Source: Gemmatimonadota bacterium
GTDB taxonomy: Bacteria; Gemmatimonadota; Gemmatimonadetes; Gemmatimonadales; Gemmatimonadaceae
Assembly (NCBI GenBank): GCA_016191225.1
Contig: JACPPC010000001.1
Span: 186,001 to 250,000 of the forward strand
Direction of reading: 5' to 3'
Length of the DNA: 64,000 nucleotides
The notes beneath the pieces were generated by a model, which was not told where the DNA came from, did no database searches, and saw nothing but the letters and a program-made list of their open reading frames with translations. Below are positions 1-10,058 of the stretch, piece after piece (the stretch's first letter is position 1; each line of letters begins with the position of its first letter). A program made the position numbers and the translations under genes.

Positions 1-171
1 GCGCGGGTGGATGACCTCGAAGTGCGGCGTGCGCAGCACCCGCCACGCGATCCCCGGCGGATTCTGCTGCGCGCCGGCGGTGGCGGCGGCGAGGCAGGAC
101 GCGACGCCGAGCGTGGCGACGAGAAGGTCACGGGCGCGGTGGGCGATCACGCCGGATGTTACGTTCCGCGC

Positions 172-948
172 ATGGCGCCCGCCACGCTTGCGCTGGCCGC
201 ATTGTTCGCGGCAGTGATCGGCCTCACCCTTGGCATGATCGGGGGCGGGGGCTCGATCCTGACCGTTCCCGTGTTCGTCTACGTGCTGGGGCTCCCCGCC
301 AAGCAGGCGATCGCGATGAGCCTGCCGGTGGTGGGCGCCACGAGCCTCGTTGGCGCCGCCGGCCACTGGCGCGTCGGGAACGTGCAGTGGCGCACCGCCC
401 TCGGGTTCGGCCTCGTGGCGATGGCAGGCTCGTTCGGCGGCGCCCGGCTGGCGCACCTGCTCGACGGCGCGGTGCAGCTCACCCTGCTCGGCGCCGTGAT
501 GCTGGGGGCGGCGGTGTCGATGCTGCGCTCGCGCGACGAGGCCGTGCCCCCGCGCGAGGGGGCGCCGCGCCGCATCGCCCTCGTGGCCGGCGCCGGGCTC
601 GGGGTCGGCGTGATGACGGGGCTCGTCGGCATCGGCGGCGGTTTCCTGATCGTGCCGGCGCTGGTGCTCCTCGTTGGCCTCCCCATGAAGCGGGCGGTGG
701 GCACCTCGCTCGTGGTGATCACCATGAACGCGGCGTCGGGGTTCGCGGGCTACGCCGGGACCACGACCATCGACTGGCGGGGGATGGGGGTGTTCACCGC
801 CCTCGCGATCGCCGGCGTGCTCGCGGGCACGCGCCTCGCCGCGCACGTTCCCGCCCGGCAGCTCAAGCGCCTCTTCGCGATCTTCCTCGTCGCGATCGCG
901 ACCTTTGTCCTCTACCAGAACCGCGGCGTCTTCCTCGGCACCCGCTGA
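172..948 (+). CDS. Sulfite exporter TauE/SafE family membrane protein
   Basis: Translation from internal ATG: MAPATLALAALFAAVIGLTLGMIGGGGSILTVPVFVYVLG; two GxxxGxGGGxxxVP repeats and TM segments typical of TauE/SafE. Confidence 0.9.
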   Translation: MAPATLALAALFAAVIGLTLGMIGGGGSILTVPVFVYVLGLPAKQAIAMSLPVVGATSLVGAAGHWRVGNVQWRTALGFGLVAMAGSFGGARLAHLLDGAVQLTLLGAVMLGAAVSMLRSRDEAVPPREGAPRRIALVAGAGLGVGVMTGLVGIGGGFLIVPALVLLVGLPMKRAVGTSLVVITMNAASGFAGYAGTTTIDWRGMGVFTALAIAGVLAGTRLAAHVPARQLKRLFAIFLVAIATFVLYQNRGVFLGTR

Positions 949-965
949 CCTCACCCCACCCGCCC

Positions 966-2387
966 ATGCTGCTCAGCCGCCACTTCGACGAACCGCTCGC
1001 GCAGGCCAGCTGGCTGGTGGGGTGCCAGGCCACCGGCACCGCGATCGTGATCGACCCCAACCGCGACGTGCAGGCATGCCTCGACGCCGCGCAGGCCGAC
1101 GGGCTGCGCATCACGCACGTGACCGAGACGCACATCCACGCCGACTTCGTGAGCGGCGCGCGCGAGCTCGCCCAGCGCGCCGGCGCCGAGCTCCTCCTCT
1201 CCGCCGAGGGGGGCGACGACTGGCAGTACGCCTTTCGCGGCGAGCCCAACGTGCGGCTCATTCGCGACGGCGACACGATCGCCGTCGGCAACGTGCGGCT
1301 CGACGTGCGGCACACCCCGGGACACACCCCCGAGCACCTCTGCTTCGTGCTCACCGACACACCGGCGGGACCGCAGCCGATGGGTGTCTTCACGGGCGAC
1401 TTCCTGTTCGTCGGCGACGTCGGCCGGCCGGACCTGCTCGAGCGGGCGGCGAAGGTCGCCGGCACGATGGAGGCCGGCGCCCACGCCCTCTTCGCCTCGC
1501 TGCAGCGATTCAAGTCGCTCCCCGACTGGCTGCAGGTCTGGCCCGGGCACGGCGCCGGCTCGGCGTGCGGCAAGGCGCTGGGGGCGGTGCCGAGCTCGAC
1601 GCTCGGCTACGAAAAGCTCGTCAACTGGGGGCTCGCCACCACCGACGAGGAGGCGTTCGTGCGCGAGGTGCTCGCCGGCCAGCCCGAGCCGCCGGCGTAC
1701 TTCGCCGAGATGAAGCGGATCAACCGCGACGGGCCACCGCCGCTCGGGACCCTCCCCGTGCCGCGCCCCCTGCCGGCCTTCGCCCTCGCCGACGCGCTGG
1801 CCGGCGGCGCGGCCGTGCTCGACCTGCGCCCCGCGGCCGCCTTTGCCGCGCACCACGTCCCCGGCACCACCTGCCTCCCGTACTCGCGCTCGTTCTCGAC
1901 CTACGCCGGCTCGGTGGTGCCGTTCGGGAGCGCGGTGTACCTGCTCGCCGCGGATGCGTCGGGCGACCAGGTGCGCCGCGCCGCACGCGACCTCGCGCTG
2001 ATCGGGTACGATCGTCTGGTGGGCGCCTTCGGGACCGACGCGCTCGAGGCCTGGGTGGCGGCCGGCGGTCCCATGGGCTCGATCCGGCAGTACACGCCGC
2101 GCGACGCCGCCGCCGTGGTCGGCAGCACCCACGCCGTGCTGGTCGACGTCCGCACGCGCCGCGAGTTCGCCGAGGGGCACCTGCCCGCCGCGCTCAACAT
2201 CCCGCTCGCCGAGCTCGTGGCGCGCGTCGCGGAGGTGCCGCGCGACCGGCCGCTGGTGGTGCAATGCCAGGGAGGCACGCGCTCGGCGATCGCCGCCAGC
2301 GTGCTGCGGGCGCGCGGCGCGAAGGCGGTCGGCAACCTCGAGGGGGGAATCGACGCCTGGCGTGCGGCGGGACTTCCCGTCGAGTAG
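966..2387 (+). CDS. MBL-fold metallo-hydrolase with C-terminal rhodanese domains (persulfide dioxygenase-like)
   Basis: THIHADFVSG zinc motif, HTPGHTPEH, then rhodanese-like VDVRTRREFAEGHLPAALNIPL and VVQCQGGTRSAIAASVL. Confidence 0.92.
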   Translation: MLLSRHFDEPLAQASWLVGCQATGTAIVIDPNRDVQACLDAAQADGLRITHVTETHIHADFVSGARELAQRAGAELLLSAEGGDDWQYAFRGEPNVRLIRDGDTIAVGNVRLDVRHTPGHTPEHLCFVLTDTPAGPQPMGVFTGDFLFVGDVGRPDLLERAAKVAGTMEAGAHALFASLQRFKSLPDWLQVWPGHGAGSACGKALGAVPSSTLGYEKLVNWGLATTDEEAFVREVLAGQPEPPAYFAEMKRINRDGPPPLGTLPVPRPLPAFALADALAGGAAVLDLRPAAAFAAHHVPGTTCLPYSRSFSTYAGSVVPFGSAVYLLAADASGDQVRRAARDLALIGYDRLVGAFGTDALEAWVAAGGPMGSIRQYTPRDAAAVVGSTHAVLVDVRTRREFAEGHLPAALNIPLAELVARVAEVPRDRPLVVQCQGGTRSAIAASVLRARGAKAVGNLEGGIDAWRAAGLPVE

Positions 2388-2480
2388 GGCGCGGCCACTC
2401 TTGCCGCCCCCCGTCCCGCGCCGTAGATAGACGAACCCGACATCCACTCCTACGCACTCGCGCCCCGCTCGGCCGCTCGC

Positions 2481-3929
2481 ATGCCGCCCACGATCGTCCA
2501 CCTGTCGGCCGAGTATTACCCGTTCGCGCGGACCGGCGGACTGGCCGAGGCGGTCAACGGACTCGCGAACGTGCAGGCCCGGCAGGGCAATCCGGTGGTC
2601 GTCTTCCTGCCACTCTACCGGTCGGTGCGCGAGCAGGCCCCCGACCTCGCCCCGCTCGGCCTCACCTACAGCGTGCACCTCGGCCCCTCGGTCGAGGAGG
2701 TGCGTTACTTTCGCGCGGTGAAGCAGGATGCCGGCCCACGGGTGGTGTTCATCGAGCACCCGCACTTCTTCAACCGGTCGGGGATCTACGGCGAGAGCGG
2801 CCGCGACTACGCCGACAACGCCGAGCGCTACGCCTTCTTCTGCCTCGCCGTGCTCGAGGCGATCCCGCGGCTCATCCAGGGGGAGGTGATCGTGCACGCG
2901 CACGACTGGCATACCGCCCCCGTCTTCGGCTACGCCCGCGCCTACGGCATCCATCGCGAGCGCTACGCCCGGGTGCCGATGGTCATGTCGGTGCACAACG
3001 GCGGCTACCAGGGGCACTTCCCCGCCGACGCGGTGCCGCGCCTCGGCATTCCCCCCGAGCTCTACACCTTCCGCCACGCGGAGTGGTACGGGCGGCTGAA
3101 CTTCCTCAAGATGGGGCTCACGAGCGCCGACTGCGCGGCCACGGTGTCGCCGAACCACGCCCGGGAGTTGCGCACTCCCGGCGGCGGCTTCGGGCTGCAG
3201 GACGTGTACCAGTGGATGGGCTCCCGGTTCACCGGGATCACCAACGGCATCGACCAGCGGATCTGGGACCCGGCCACCGACCCCCACATCGCCGCCACCT
3301 ACACGCGGGACACGCTGCACGAGAAGGTGCGCGACAAGACGGCGCTGCAGCGCACCTTCGGGCTCCCCCAGCGCAAGAAGGCACCCGTGTTCGGCATGGC
3401 CGCCCGGCTCGTCACGCAGAAGGGGATCGACATCATCCTCAGGAGCCACCGTGTCCAGGCCCTCGACGCGCAGTTCGTCTTCCTCGGCTCGGGCGAGCCG
3501 CAGTACGAGGAGGCGCTCTCCAGGCTCTCGTCGCGCCGCCCGCACAACGTCGCCGTGCAGCTCGCCTTCACCGACCTGCTGGAGCACAAGCTGGTCGCCG
3601 GCGCCGACATGCTGCTCATGCCGAGCCAGTACGAGCCCTGCGGGCTGACGCAGATGCGGGCGCAGCGATACGGCACCCTGCCGATCGCGCGCCGCGTCGG
3701 CGGCCTCGCCGACACGGTCTCCGACGACGTGACCGGCTTCCTGTTCGACGACTACCATGCCGCCGCCCTCGACTGGGCGATCGACCGCGCCCTCAAGCGC
3801 TATGCCGACGCCGACGGCTGGGCCCGCCGCATGCGAGCCGCGATGAGCCGCGACTTCGCCTGGGAGCGCTCGGCCGAGAAGTACGCCGCGCTCTACCGCC
3901 GTGCGACCGAGATCGCCTCACGGCGCTGA
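2481..3929 (+). CDS. glgA: Glycogen synthase (GT5)
   Basis: Full-length 482 aa; N-term PFARTGGLAEAVNGL, HAHDWHTA, C-term MPSQYEPCGLTQMRAQRYGTLPIARRVGGLADTV. Confidence 0.93.
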   Translation: MPPTIVHLSAEYYPFARTGGLAEAVNGLANVQARQGNPVVVFLPLYRSVREQAPDLAPLGLTYSVHLGPSVEEVRYFRAVKQDAGPRVVFIEHPHFFNRSGIYGESGRDYADNAERYAFFCLAVLEAIPRLIQGEVIVHAHDWHTAPVFGYARAYGIHRERYARVPMVMSVHNGGYQGHFPADAVPRLGIPPELYTFRHAEWYGRLNFLKMGLTSADCAATVSPNHARELRTPGGGFGLQDVYQWMGSRFTGITNGIDQRIWDPATDPHIAATYTRDTLHEKVRDKTALQRTFGLPQRKKAPVFGMAARLVTQKGIDIILRSHRVQALDAQFVFLGSGEPQYEEALSRLSSRRPHNVAVQLAFTDLLEHKLVAGADMLLMPSQYEPCGLTQMRAQRYGTLPIARRVGGLADTVSDDVTGFLFDDYHAAALDWAIDRALKRYADADGWARRMRAAMSRDFAWERSAEKYAALYRRATEIASRR

Positions 3930-3955
3930 TCCGTTCCCTCCCCACCGCAACCCCA

Positions 3956-5995
3956 ATGGCCCCCCTGTTCCTCGCTCCCGCCCTCGCCCTCCTCGCGCGC
4001 GCCCTGCTCGCGAGCGGCTCCCCCGCCGGCACGCCCGCGGCCGGCCGCGACACCACCGACTATGTGGTCTGGAACCACGGCCGGGTGGCCGGGGAGATGC
4101 GCGTCATCGCCAGTGGCGACTCGGCGATCGTGCGCTTTCGCTACCAGGACCGGCAGCGCGGGCCGCGCATCGAGACCCGCTACCGACTCTCCTCGGCCGG
4201 CGCCCTGCTCGGCCTCGAGCTGCGCGGCCTTGGCCCGCAGGTCGTCCCCGGCGAGACCGTCGAGAAGTACTGGGTCGACGGCGACCGTGCGCACTGGCTT
4301 GCGCCGGGCGACTCGGGCGCGGCGGCGGCGGGCGGGCACTACCTGCCAGGCGCGACGACCCCGTTCGACATCGCGCTGTTCGCGCGCACTGCGCTTCGCC
4401 AGCCGGGGCGCACCCTGCGCGTGGTCCCGGCCGGCAGCGCGAGGGTCAGCATCGCCGCCGAGACGACGGTGGCCTGGCGCGGCACGCCGGAGCGGATCCG
4501 CTGGGCGCAGGTGGATGCGGGCGAGGGGGCGCCCACCGGCGTCTGGCTGGACTCGCGCGACAACGTCTTCGCGAGCGAGGCCGGGTGGTTCATCACCGTG
4601 CGCGCGGGGGCCGAGGGGGTGCTCCCGGCGCTGCGCGCCATCGAGCGCGCCTGGCACGCGCAGAAGGCCGCCGCCCTGGCGCGGCAGCTCGCCCCGGCGC
4701 CCGCCAGCACGGTCGTGATCCGCAACGGCGACGTCTTCGACAGCGAGCGCGGCGTCCTGCGCCCGCGCACCACGGTGGTCGTCACCGGCGACCGGATCAC
4801 CGCCGTCGGCCCGGCCGACTCGATCCGCACGCCGGCGGGGGCGACGGTGATCGACGCCACCGGCCGCACGGTGCTGCCGGGAATGTGGGACATGCACACC
4901 CACCTGCACTTCACCGGCGAGACCGAGGCGCCGCTGATGCAGCTCGCCGCGGGGATCACCACCATTCGCGACGTCGCCGCGGACCTCGACGCCGCGGTGT
5001 CGCAGCGCGAGCGCGCCGACAAGGGGACGATGCTCTCGCCGCGCGTGATCCTCGCCGGGTTCCTGGAGGGACCGGGGGCGTGGGCGGGGCCGAGCGAGGT
5101 GCTGGTGCGCACCGAGGCCGAAGCGCGCGCCTGGATCGCCCGCTACGACTCGCTCGGCTACCGGCAGGTCAAGCTCTACAACCTGATCCATCCCGACCTC
5201 GTGCCGGCGATCGCCGAGGAGGCCCACAAGCGCGGCATGCGGCTGTCGGGGCACATCCCCCGCGGGCTCACCATGCCGGCGGCGATCGCCCTCGGCTACG
5301 ACGAGGTGCAGCACGCCGCGTTCCTCTTCTCGACTTTCTACCAGGACTCGCTCTACCTGCCGCGGATGCGGGCGTACTCGAACCTCGCCGCGGTCCTCGC
5401 GCCCACCTTCGACGTCGACGCGCCGCGGGTGACGGAGCTGATCGGCTACATGCGCGAGAAGGGGACGGTGTTCGACGGGACGTTCAACATCTGGCAGGAC
5501 CGCCGGAAGCCCCTCGCCGACGGCACCGACGCCGTGTACGGGCCCACGCTGTCGTGGCTGCCGCCGATCGCGAGGCGCCAGCTGACGCCCGGTGGCGCGC
5601 CGCCGGGGCCGCAGGAGCTGGCCCGGGCGCAGGCGGCCAGCGCGAACTACCGGCGCTACCTCAAGCGGCTGTACGACGCCGGCGTGACCCTCGTGGCGGG
5701 GACCGACAACACCGCCGGGCTCTCGTACCACGGGGAGCTGGAGATCTACGAGCGCGCCGGCATTCCCGCCGCGGCGGTGCTGCAGATCGCCACGATCGTC
5801 CCCGCGCGCGTGATGAAGGACGACCTGAACTACGGCAGCGTCGCCGTTGGCAAGGTGGCCGATCTGGCGATCGTGGCCGGCCGACCGACGGAGCGGGTGA
5901 CCGAGTTGCGCAAGATGGAGCGGGTGGTGCGCGCGGGGCGCGTGTACCGGACGGCGGACCTCTACGCGCAGGTGGGGATCACGCCGAAGTTCTGA
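3956..5995 (+). CDS. Secreted amidohydrolase-family protein
   Basis: Signal-like N-terminus; amidohydrolase motifs GRTVLPGMWDMHTHLHF, GTDNTAG, VGKVADLAIVAGRP. Confidence 0.88.
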   Translation: MAPLFLAPALALLARALLASGSPAGTPAAGRDTTDYVVWNHGRVAGEMRVIASGDSAIVRFRYQDRQRGPRIETRYRLSSAGALLGLELRGLGPQVVPGETVEKYWVDGDRAHWLAPGDSGAAAAGGHYLPGATTPFDIALFARTALRQPGRTLRVVPAGSARVSIAAETTVAWRGTPERIRWAQVDAGEGAPTGVWLDSRDNVFASEAGWFITVRAGAEGVLPALRAIERAWHAQKAAALARQLAPAPASTVVIRNGDVFDSERGVLRPRTTVVVTGDRITAVGPADSIRTPAGATVIDATGRTVLPGMWDMHTHLHFTGETEAPLMQLAAGITTIRDVAADLDAAVSQRERADKGTMLSPRVILAGFLEGPGAWAGPSEVLVRTEAEARAWIARYDSLGYRQVKLYNLIHPDLVPAIAEEAHKRGMRLSGHIPRGLTMPAAIALGYDEVQHAAFLFSTFYQDSLYLPRMRAYSNLAAVLAPTFDVDAPRVTELIGYMREKGTVFDGTFNIWQDRRKPLADGTDAVYGPTLSWLPPIARRQLTPGGAPPGPQELARAQAASANYRRYLKRLYDAGVTLVAGTDNTAGLSYHGELEIYERAGIPAAAVLQIATIVPARVMKDDLNYGSVAVGKVADLAIVAGRPTERVTELRKMERVVRAGRVYRTADLYAQVGITPKF

Positions 5996-6052
5996 CCCGT
6001 CGTCCCGAGCGGAGCGAAGGACCTGCTTCCGGCAGTTCCCGGCCGTCGCCCC

Positions 6053-6574
6053 TCATGAGGTCACTCGACTCCGGCCGCCTCGCTGCCGTCGCCCGGGACG
6101 GCCCCACGCCCGCTCCACCCTCGGCCCCACCCGCACCGGGAAGTTCACGCTGCGCGGGATGAAGCACTGCTCGTGCGCCGCGTGGTGCAGCGCGGTGGCG
6201 CGCGTCCCGTCGTCGGTGGCGCGGATCGACGCGACAGGCCGCAGCACGACCTCCGCGAACTGCCCCTCCCCGCCGGGTTCCTCGGCCATCGTCCCGGAGG
6301 CGGCGTCGGTATAGGCGCTCAACACGATCCCGGCCTCGCTCGCCAGGTGCAGGTACCAGAGCATGTGGCAGCTCGACAGCGACGCCACGAGCCGTTCCTC
6401 GGGGTTCCAGCGGGCCGGGTCGCCGCGAAACGCCGGGTCGGACGTGGCGGCGAGCACCGGCTTGCCGGGGACGGCCAGCTCGTGGTCGCGGCGGTAGGCC
6501 CGATAGCCCGAGGTCCCGGTGCCGGTGTTGCCGGTCCAGGTGAGGGTGGTGGCGGAGTGGTGGGGCTTGGGCAC
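6053..6574 (-). CDS. OsmC-family peroxiredoxin-like protein
   Basis: NPEERLVASLSSCHMLWYLHLA and HHAAHEQCFIPRSVN, both OsmC cysteine motifs; GTG start. Confidence 0.88.
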   Translation of the reverse strand: MPKPHHSATTLTWTGNTGTGTSGYRAYRRDHELAVPGKPVLAATSDPAFRGDPARWNPEERLVASLSSCHMLWYLHLASEAGIVLSAYTDAASGTMAEEPGGEGQFAEVVLRPVASIRATDDGTRATALHHAAHEQCFIPRSVNFPVRVGPRVERAWGRPGRRQRGGRSRVTS

Positions 6575-6655
6575 GAGCAGATCCTTCGCTGCGCTCAGGA
6601 AGGCGTCAGGGCGCTCAGGATGACGGCGGGTCGCCGGGGATGGCGACGGGAGCGC

Positions 6656-7786
6656 TCAGGCCGGCGCGGCCGCCACGGGATGGATCACGCCCTCGGCGGT
6701 TTCGCGAATGAGCTGGTCCACCACCGCCTCGAGCCCCCTCGTCCGCTCGAAGGTCGCGAGCTGCCGCATGGCGCTCGACCCGTGCTCGAGGATCGTGTAC
6801 GCATACTCGATCTCCTTGCGGGTGCCGAGCTCGTCCATGACGTCGCCGAGGAACCACTCGACCAGCTCGCGCACCAGCACCGGCGCCGGCAGCTCCTCCT
6901 TCTTGCCGAAGTCGATCAGCTTGCCCGTGAGCCCCCACCGCACCGCCCGCCATTTGTTCTCCTCGATCAGGTCGGCGGGGTAGATGCGGAAGGTCATGTT
7001 GTCGCGCCGCAGCTTCCACAGCTTGTAGACCACCGCCTGCAGGATCGCCGCCACGCAGACCGCCTCGTCCACCCGCGTGCAGACGTCGCAGTTGCGGAAC
7101 TCGAGGGTCGGGTACTTGTAGTGCGGGCGCACGTCCCACCAGATCTTGCTGCCGTCGGGGATCGAGCGCGTGCGCACGAGCGTGTCGACGAAGTTCGTGA
7201 AGTCGGCGTTGCTCGCGAAGACCCGCGGCACGCCGGTGCGCGGGAAGTTCTTGAAGACGATGCTGCGGTAGCTGTGCAGCCCGGTGTTGCGCCCCATCCA
7301 GAACGGCGAGCTGGCCGAGAGGCAGAGGAGGTGGGGCAGCACGTAGCGGCTGGCGTTCAGCGCGTCGATGCGGAACTCGGGGTCCTCGATCCCGATGTGC
7401 ACGTGGGTGCCGAAGATCAGCAGCCGGTGGGCGAGGTCCTGCAGGTCGTTCTTGACCCCCAGGTAGCGCTCGAGCGGGGTGATGTCCTGCTTCATCCAGC
7501 TCGAGATCGGGTGCGTGCCGGCCGCGGCGATCGCCAGGCCGCGGCTCTCGGCCGCCCTGATGATCGCCCGCCGGTGGCGCACCAGCTGCACCCGCAGCTC
7601 GGCGATCGTCTGGCAGGGCGGCGTGCCGATTTCCACCTGGCACTGGTGGAGCTCCGGCTTGATGTCCCTGATCAGCGGGTCCTCGGACCGCACGAGCTCG
7701 GTGAAGCCCGGGGTCAGCTCCCGGGTCTTCGGATCGATGATCTGGTACTCCTCCTCGATCCCGATCGTCAGCGACGGCGCCGTCAT
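6656..7786 (-). CDS. Carboxylate-amine ligase, glutamate-cysteine ligase family 2 (YbdK-like)
   Basis: LTIGIEEEYQIIDPKTREL, GTHVHIGIED, LEFRNCDVCTRVDEAV. Confidence 0.92.
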   Translation of the reverse strand: MTAPSLTIGIEEEYQIIDPKTRELTPGFTELVRSEDPLIRDIKPELHQCQVEIGTPPCQTIAELRVQLVRHRRAIIRAAESRGLAIAAAGTHPISSWMKQDITPLERYLGVKNDLQDLAHRLLIFGTHVHIGIEDPEFRIDALNASRYVLPHLLCLSASSPFWMGRNTGLHSYRSIVFKNFPRTGVPRVFASNADFTNFVDTLVRTRSIPDGSKIWWDVRPHYKYPTLEFRNCDVCTRVDEAVCVAAILQAVVYKLWKLRRDNMTFRIYPADLIEENKWRAVRWGLTGKLIDFGKKEELPAPVLVRELVEWFLGDVMDELGTRKEIEYAYTILEHGSSAMRQLATFERTRGLEAVVDQLIRETAEGVIHPVAAAPA

Positions 7787-7819
7787 GCCCCGCTCCCGCG
7801 GTGGGGGTCCGCTACGATA

Positions 7820-8599
7820 TCAGCCCTGCGCCCGCGCGTGCCAGTCCCGCGCGGCGTGCACGAACTCGCCGAACAGGTGCCGCTCGTGCGGATCCGACAT
7901 CTCCAGCATCTCGGGATGCCACTGCACGCCCACGAGGAAGTGGCTGTCCGCGCTCTCGACCCCCTCGATCAGCCCGTCGGGGGCGATCGCCGAGGCGACC
8001 AGCGCCGGCGCCAGCAGCTTGATCCCCTGGTGGTGCATGCTGTTCACGCGCACCACGTGCGACTCGAGCAGGTGCTGCATCCGCGATCCGGCGGCGATCT
8101 CGACCGGGTGCGCGAGATGGTCACGCTCGTAGCCCATGGTCGGGAAGTAGTCGTGCTTGATCGCGCCGTCGCGCTGGGCCGCGATGTCCTGGTACAGGGT
8201 GCCCCCCAGCGCCACGTTGATCACCTGCAGCCCGCGGCACAGCCCCAGCACCGGCTTGCGATCCGCGATCGCCCACCGCACCAGCTGCAGCTCCACGCGG
8301 TCACGGGCCGGGTCGAGGGCACCGCAGTGCTCCGTGGTCGCCTCCCCGTAGGATCCGGGGTCCATGTCCACCCCGCCCGGGATCAGGATCGCGTCGAGCC
8401 GGTCGTAGAGCTCGGCCAGCGTGTCGACGTCGTCGTCGTACAGCGGCACCATCACCGGCACCGCGCCGACGACCGACACCGCCATCATGTAGCGCTGGTT
8501 CATCACCCACGACTGGGGGAGCGCCACCGGGATATTGTCGATCGAGTGGAGGGTCTGCGTGGTCACGCCGATCGTCGGGCGACGGCCGTGCACGCTCAT
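7820..8599 (-). CDS. Class I glutamine amidotransferase / gamma-glutamyl hydrolase (PuuD-like)
   Basis: DAILIPGGVDMDP, LGLCRGLQVINVALGG (nucleophile Cys), VGVQWHPE. Confidence 0.9.
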   Translation of the reverse strand: MSVHGRRPTIGVTTQTLHSIDNIPVALPQSWVMNQRYMMAVSVVGAVPVMVPLYDDDVDTLAELYDRLDAILIPGGVDMDPGSYGEATTEHCGALDPARDRVELQLVRWAIADRKPVLGLCRGLQVINVALGGTLYQDIAAQRDGAIKHDYFPTMGYERDHLAHPVEIAAGSRMQHLLESHVVRVNSMHHQGIKLLAPALVASAIAPDGLIEGVESADSHFLVGVQWHPEMLEMSDPHERHLFGEFVHAARDWHARAQG

Positions 8600-8650
8600 G
8601 CGACGCGCCTCATGCGGGATTCCTCGGGGGGAAGTGCTCGTGCGGGCCCC

Positions 8651-10015
8651 TCACCGGGGCTCCACGATCAGGGTCGGGACAGTGGAGCCACCCCCCGCCG
8701 TGACGTTCACGAGGGTCGCGGTCGAGATCCGGGAGAGGCACCCGTCGGTCCAGGTGCCGTCGAAGCAGAACGGCGCGGTGTCCACGATCCGGTCGGCGAT
8801 CGCCAGGCGGCCGTCCACCGCGCTCGGGAAGGGCTCGCTCGGCAGGTGGATGCGCTCCTGCGCCACGTACGGCTCGGCGAGCGCCAGCTGCACCGCTGCC
8901 GCCCAGGCGCTGTCGTCCACCTCCCAGCCGAGCACGATCCCGGTGCCGCCGTACTCGTCGTTGGGCTTGAGCACGAGCCGCTCGCGGTTGGCCAGCACGT
9001 GCGCGATCAGGTCCACGGGCTTGCCGTCGTGCTCGGTGGTGCGCGCCTCCACCACCCGCGTCCACGGCACGTGGGCGCGGATCGCCGCCAGCTCGCCCCC
9101 CGAGAACAGGTGGGCGTTGCGCTCGTCGCCGAGCACCGCGAGCGACGCCTTCTTGTGCAGCATCTTGCAGCGAAAGCCATCCACGAGGCAGGCCGCCCGC
9201 TCGCGCACGGCGCGCACCACCGGCTGGTCGAGCCCCCCGCCCCGCTCCAGCAGCTCGCTGATCAGCACCCGCTTGTAGATGAGCGTCACCGCGTTCCCGT
9301 CGGCGTAGAAGGTCCCGCCGCGGTACTCGCAGTCGCGGGGGTCGGCGATCACGCACTCGATGCCGAGGGCCTCGAAGGCCTGCTTGTAGAGCACGAACTC
9401 GTGGTAGGTCGGCACTTCCTTCCAGTCGAGGATCGCCACCCGCGGCGCCTCGTGCGTCCCACGCCACTCGTGGAAACTCGACAGCAGCGTGTTGATCGTG
9501 TGGTGCCGCGCCGGGATCCCCCGCACCTGCCAGCGGCGCTGGAAGGCCCGCATCGCCGGCAGGGTCCGGAACAGGTCGAGCAGCACGTCGCCGTAGGCCG
9601 CGCCGGCGGGCGTCTCGGCGTTGTACTCCGTGAACCGCACGCTGGTCGCGTCCTCGGTGAAGAAGGCGTCGAGCCGCGACAGCGGACTCCCCTGCGGGAG
9701 GCCGTGGTCCTCGGCCACCAGCACTTCCTCCACCGCGGTGAGCCGGAACTGGGCGCGGAGGGCCGCGTCCTGCAGCGCGGCGCGGTAGAGCGTGTCGAAC
9801 GCCCGCAGCAGCGCGGTGGCGGCGGTGCGCATCACCCCGTGCTGCGACGGGGTGAGGAACCGCGGCCGCAGCACGTTGCAGAGCGGCCGGTCGCCGAACC
9901 AGAGGCCGCGCGCGGTGAGCTGCTCGCCCAGCCAGCCCCAGCTCTCGGCGGCCAGCTGGTCGTCGAGCAGCGCGTGGTAGGCGTCGATCGCGGTCGTGAG
10001 GGCGGGGCTGGTCAC
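8651..10015 (-). CDS. Circularly permuted ATP-grasp family protein
   Basis: RLVLKPNDEYGGTGIVLGW, YVAQERIHLPSEPF, FTEYNAETPAG; ATP-grasp type motifs in permuted arrangement. Confidence 0.75.
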   Translation of the reverse strand: MTSPALTTAIDAYHALLDDQLAAESWGWLGEQLTARGLWFGDRPLCNVLRPRFLTPSQHGVMRTAATALLRAFDTLYRAALQDAALRAQFRLTAVEEVLVAEDHGLPQGSPLSRLDAFFTEDATSVRFTEYNAETPAGAAYGDVLLDLFRTLPAMRAFQRRWQVRGIPARHHTINTLLSSFHEWRGTHEAPRVAILDWKEVPTYHEFVLYKQAFEALGIECVIADPRDCEYRGGTFYADGNAVTLIYKRVLISELLERGGGLDQPVVRAVRERAACLVDGFRCKMLHKKASLAVLGDERNAHLFSGGELAAIRAHVPWTRVVEARTTEHDGKPVDLIAHVLANRERLVLKPNDEYGGTGIVLGWEVDDSAWAAAVQLALAEPYVAQERIHLPSEPFPSAVDGRLAIADRIVDTAPFCFDGTWTDGCLSRISTATLVNVTAGGGSTVPTLIVEPR

Positions 10016-10058
10016 GACGCGCCCGGGTGCGCGGCGGCCGGCGTGGCGGGGCGCCCGC

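Noticed and set aside
951-3758. 935-aa minus-strand ORF and similar long antisense ORFs (e.g. 905-2400 region, 6173-10192, 38033-43657, 44358-47681)
   Set aside because: High-GC shadow ORFs: low-complexity Arg/Ala/Gly/Pro/His-rich translations overlapping genes with clear protein families on the other frame.
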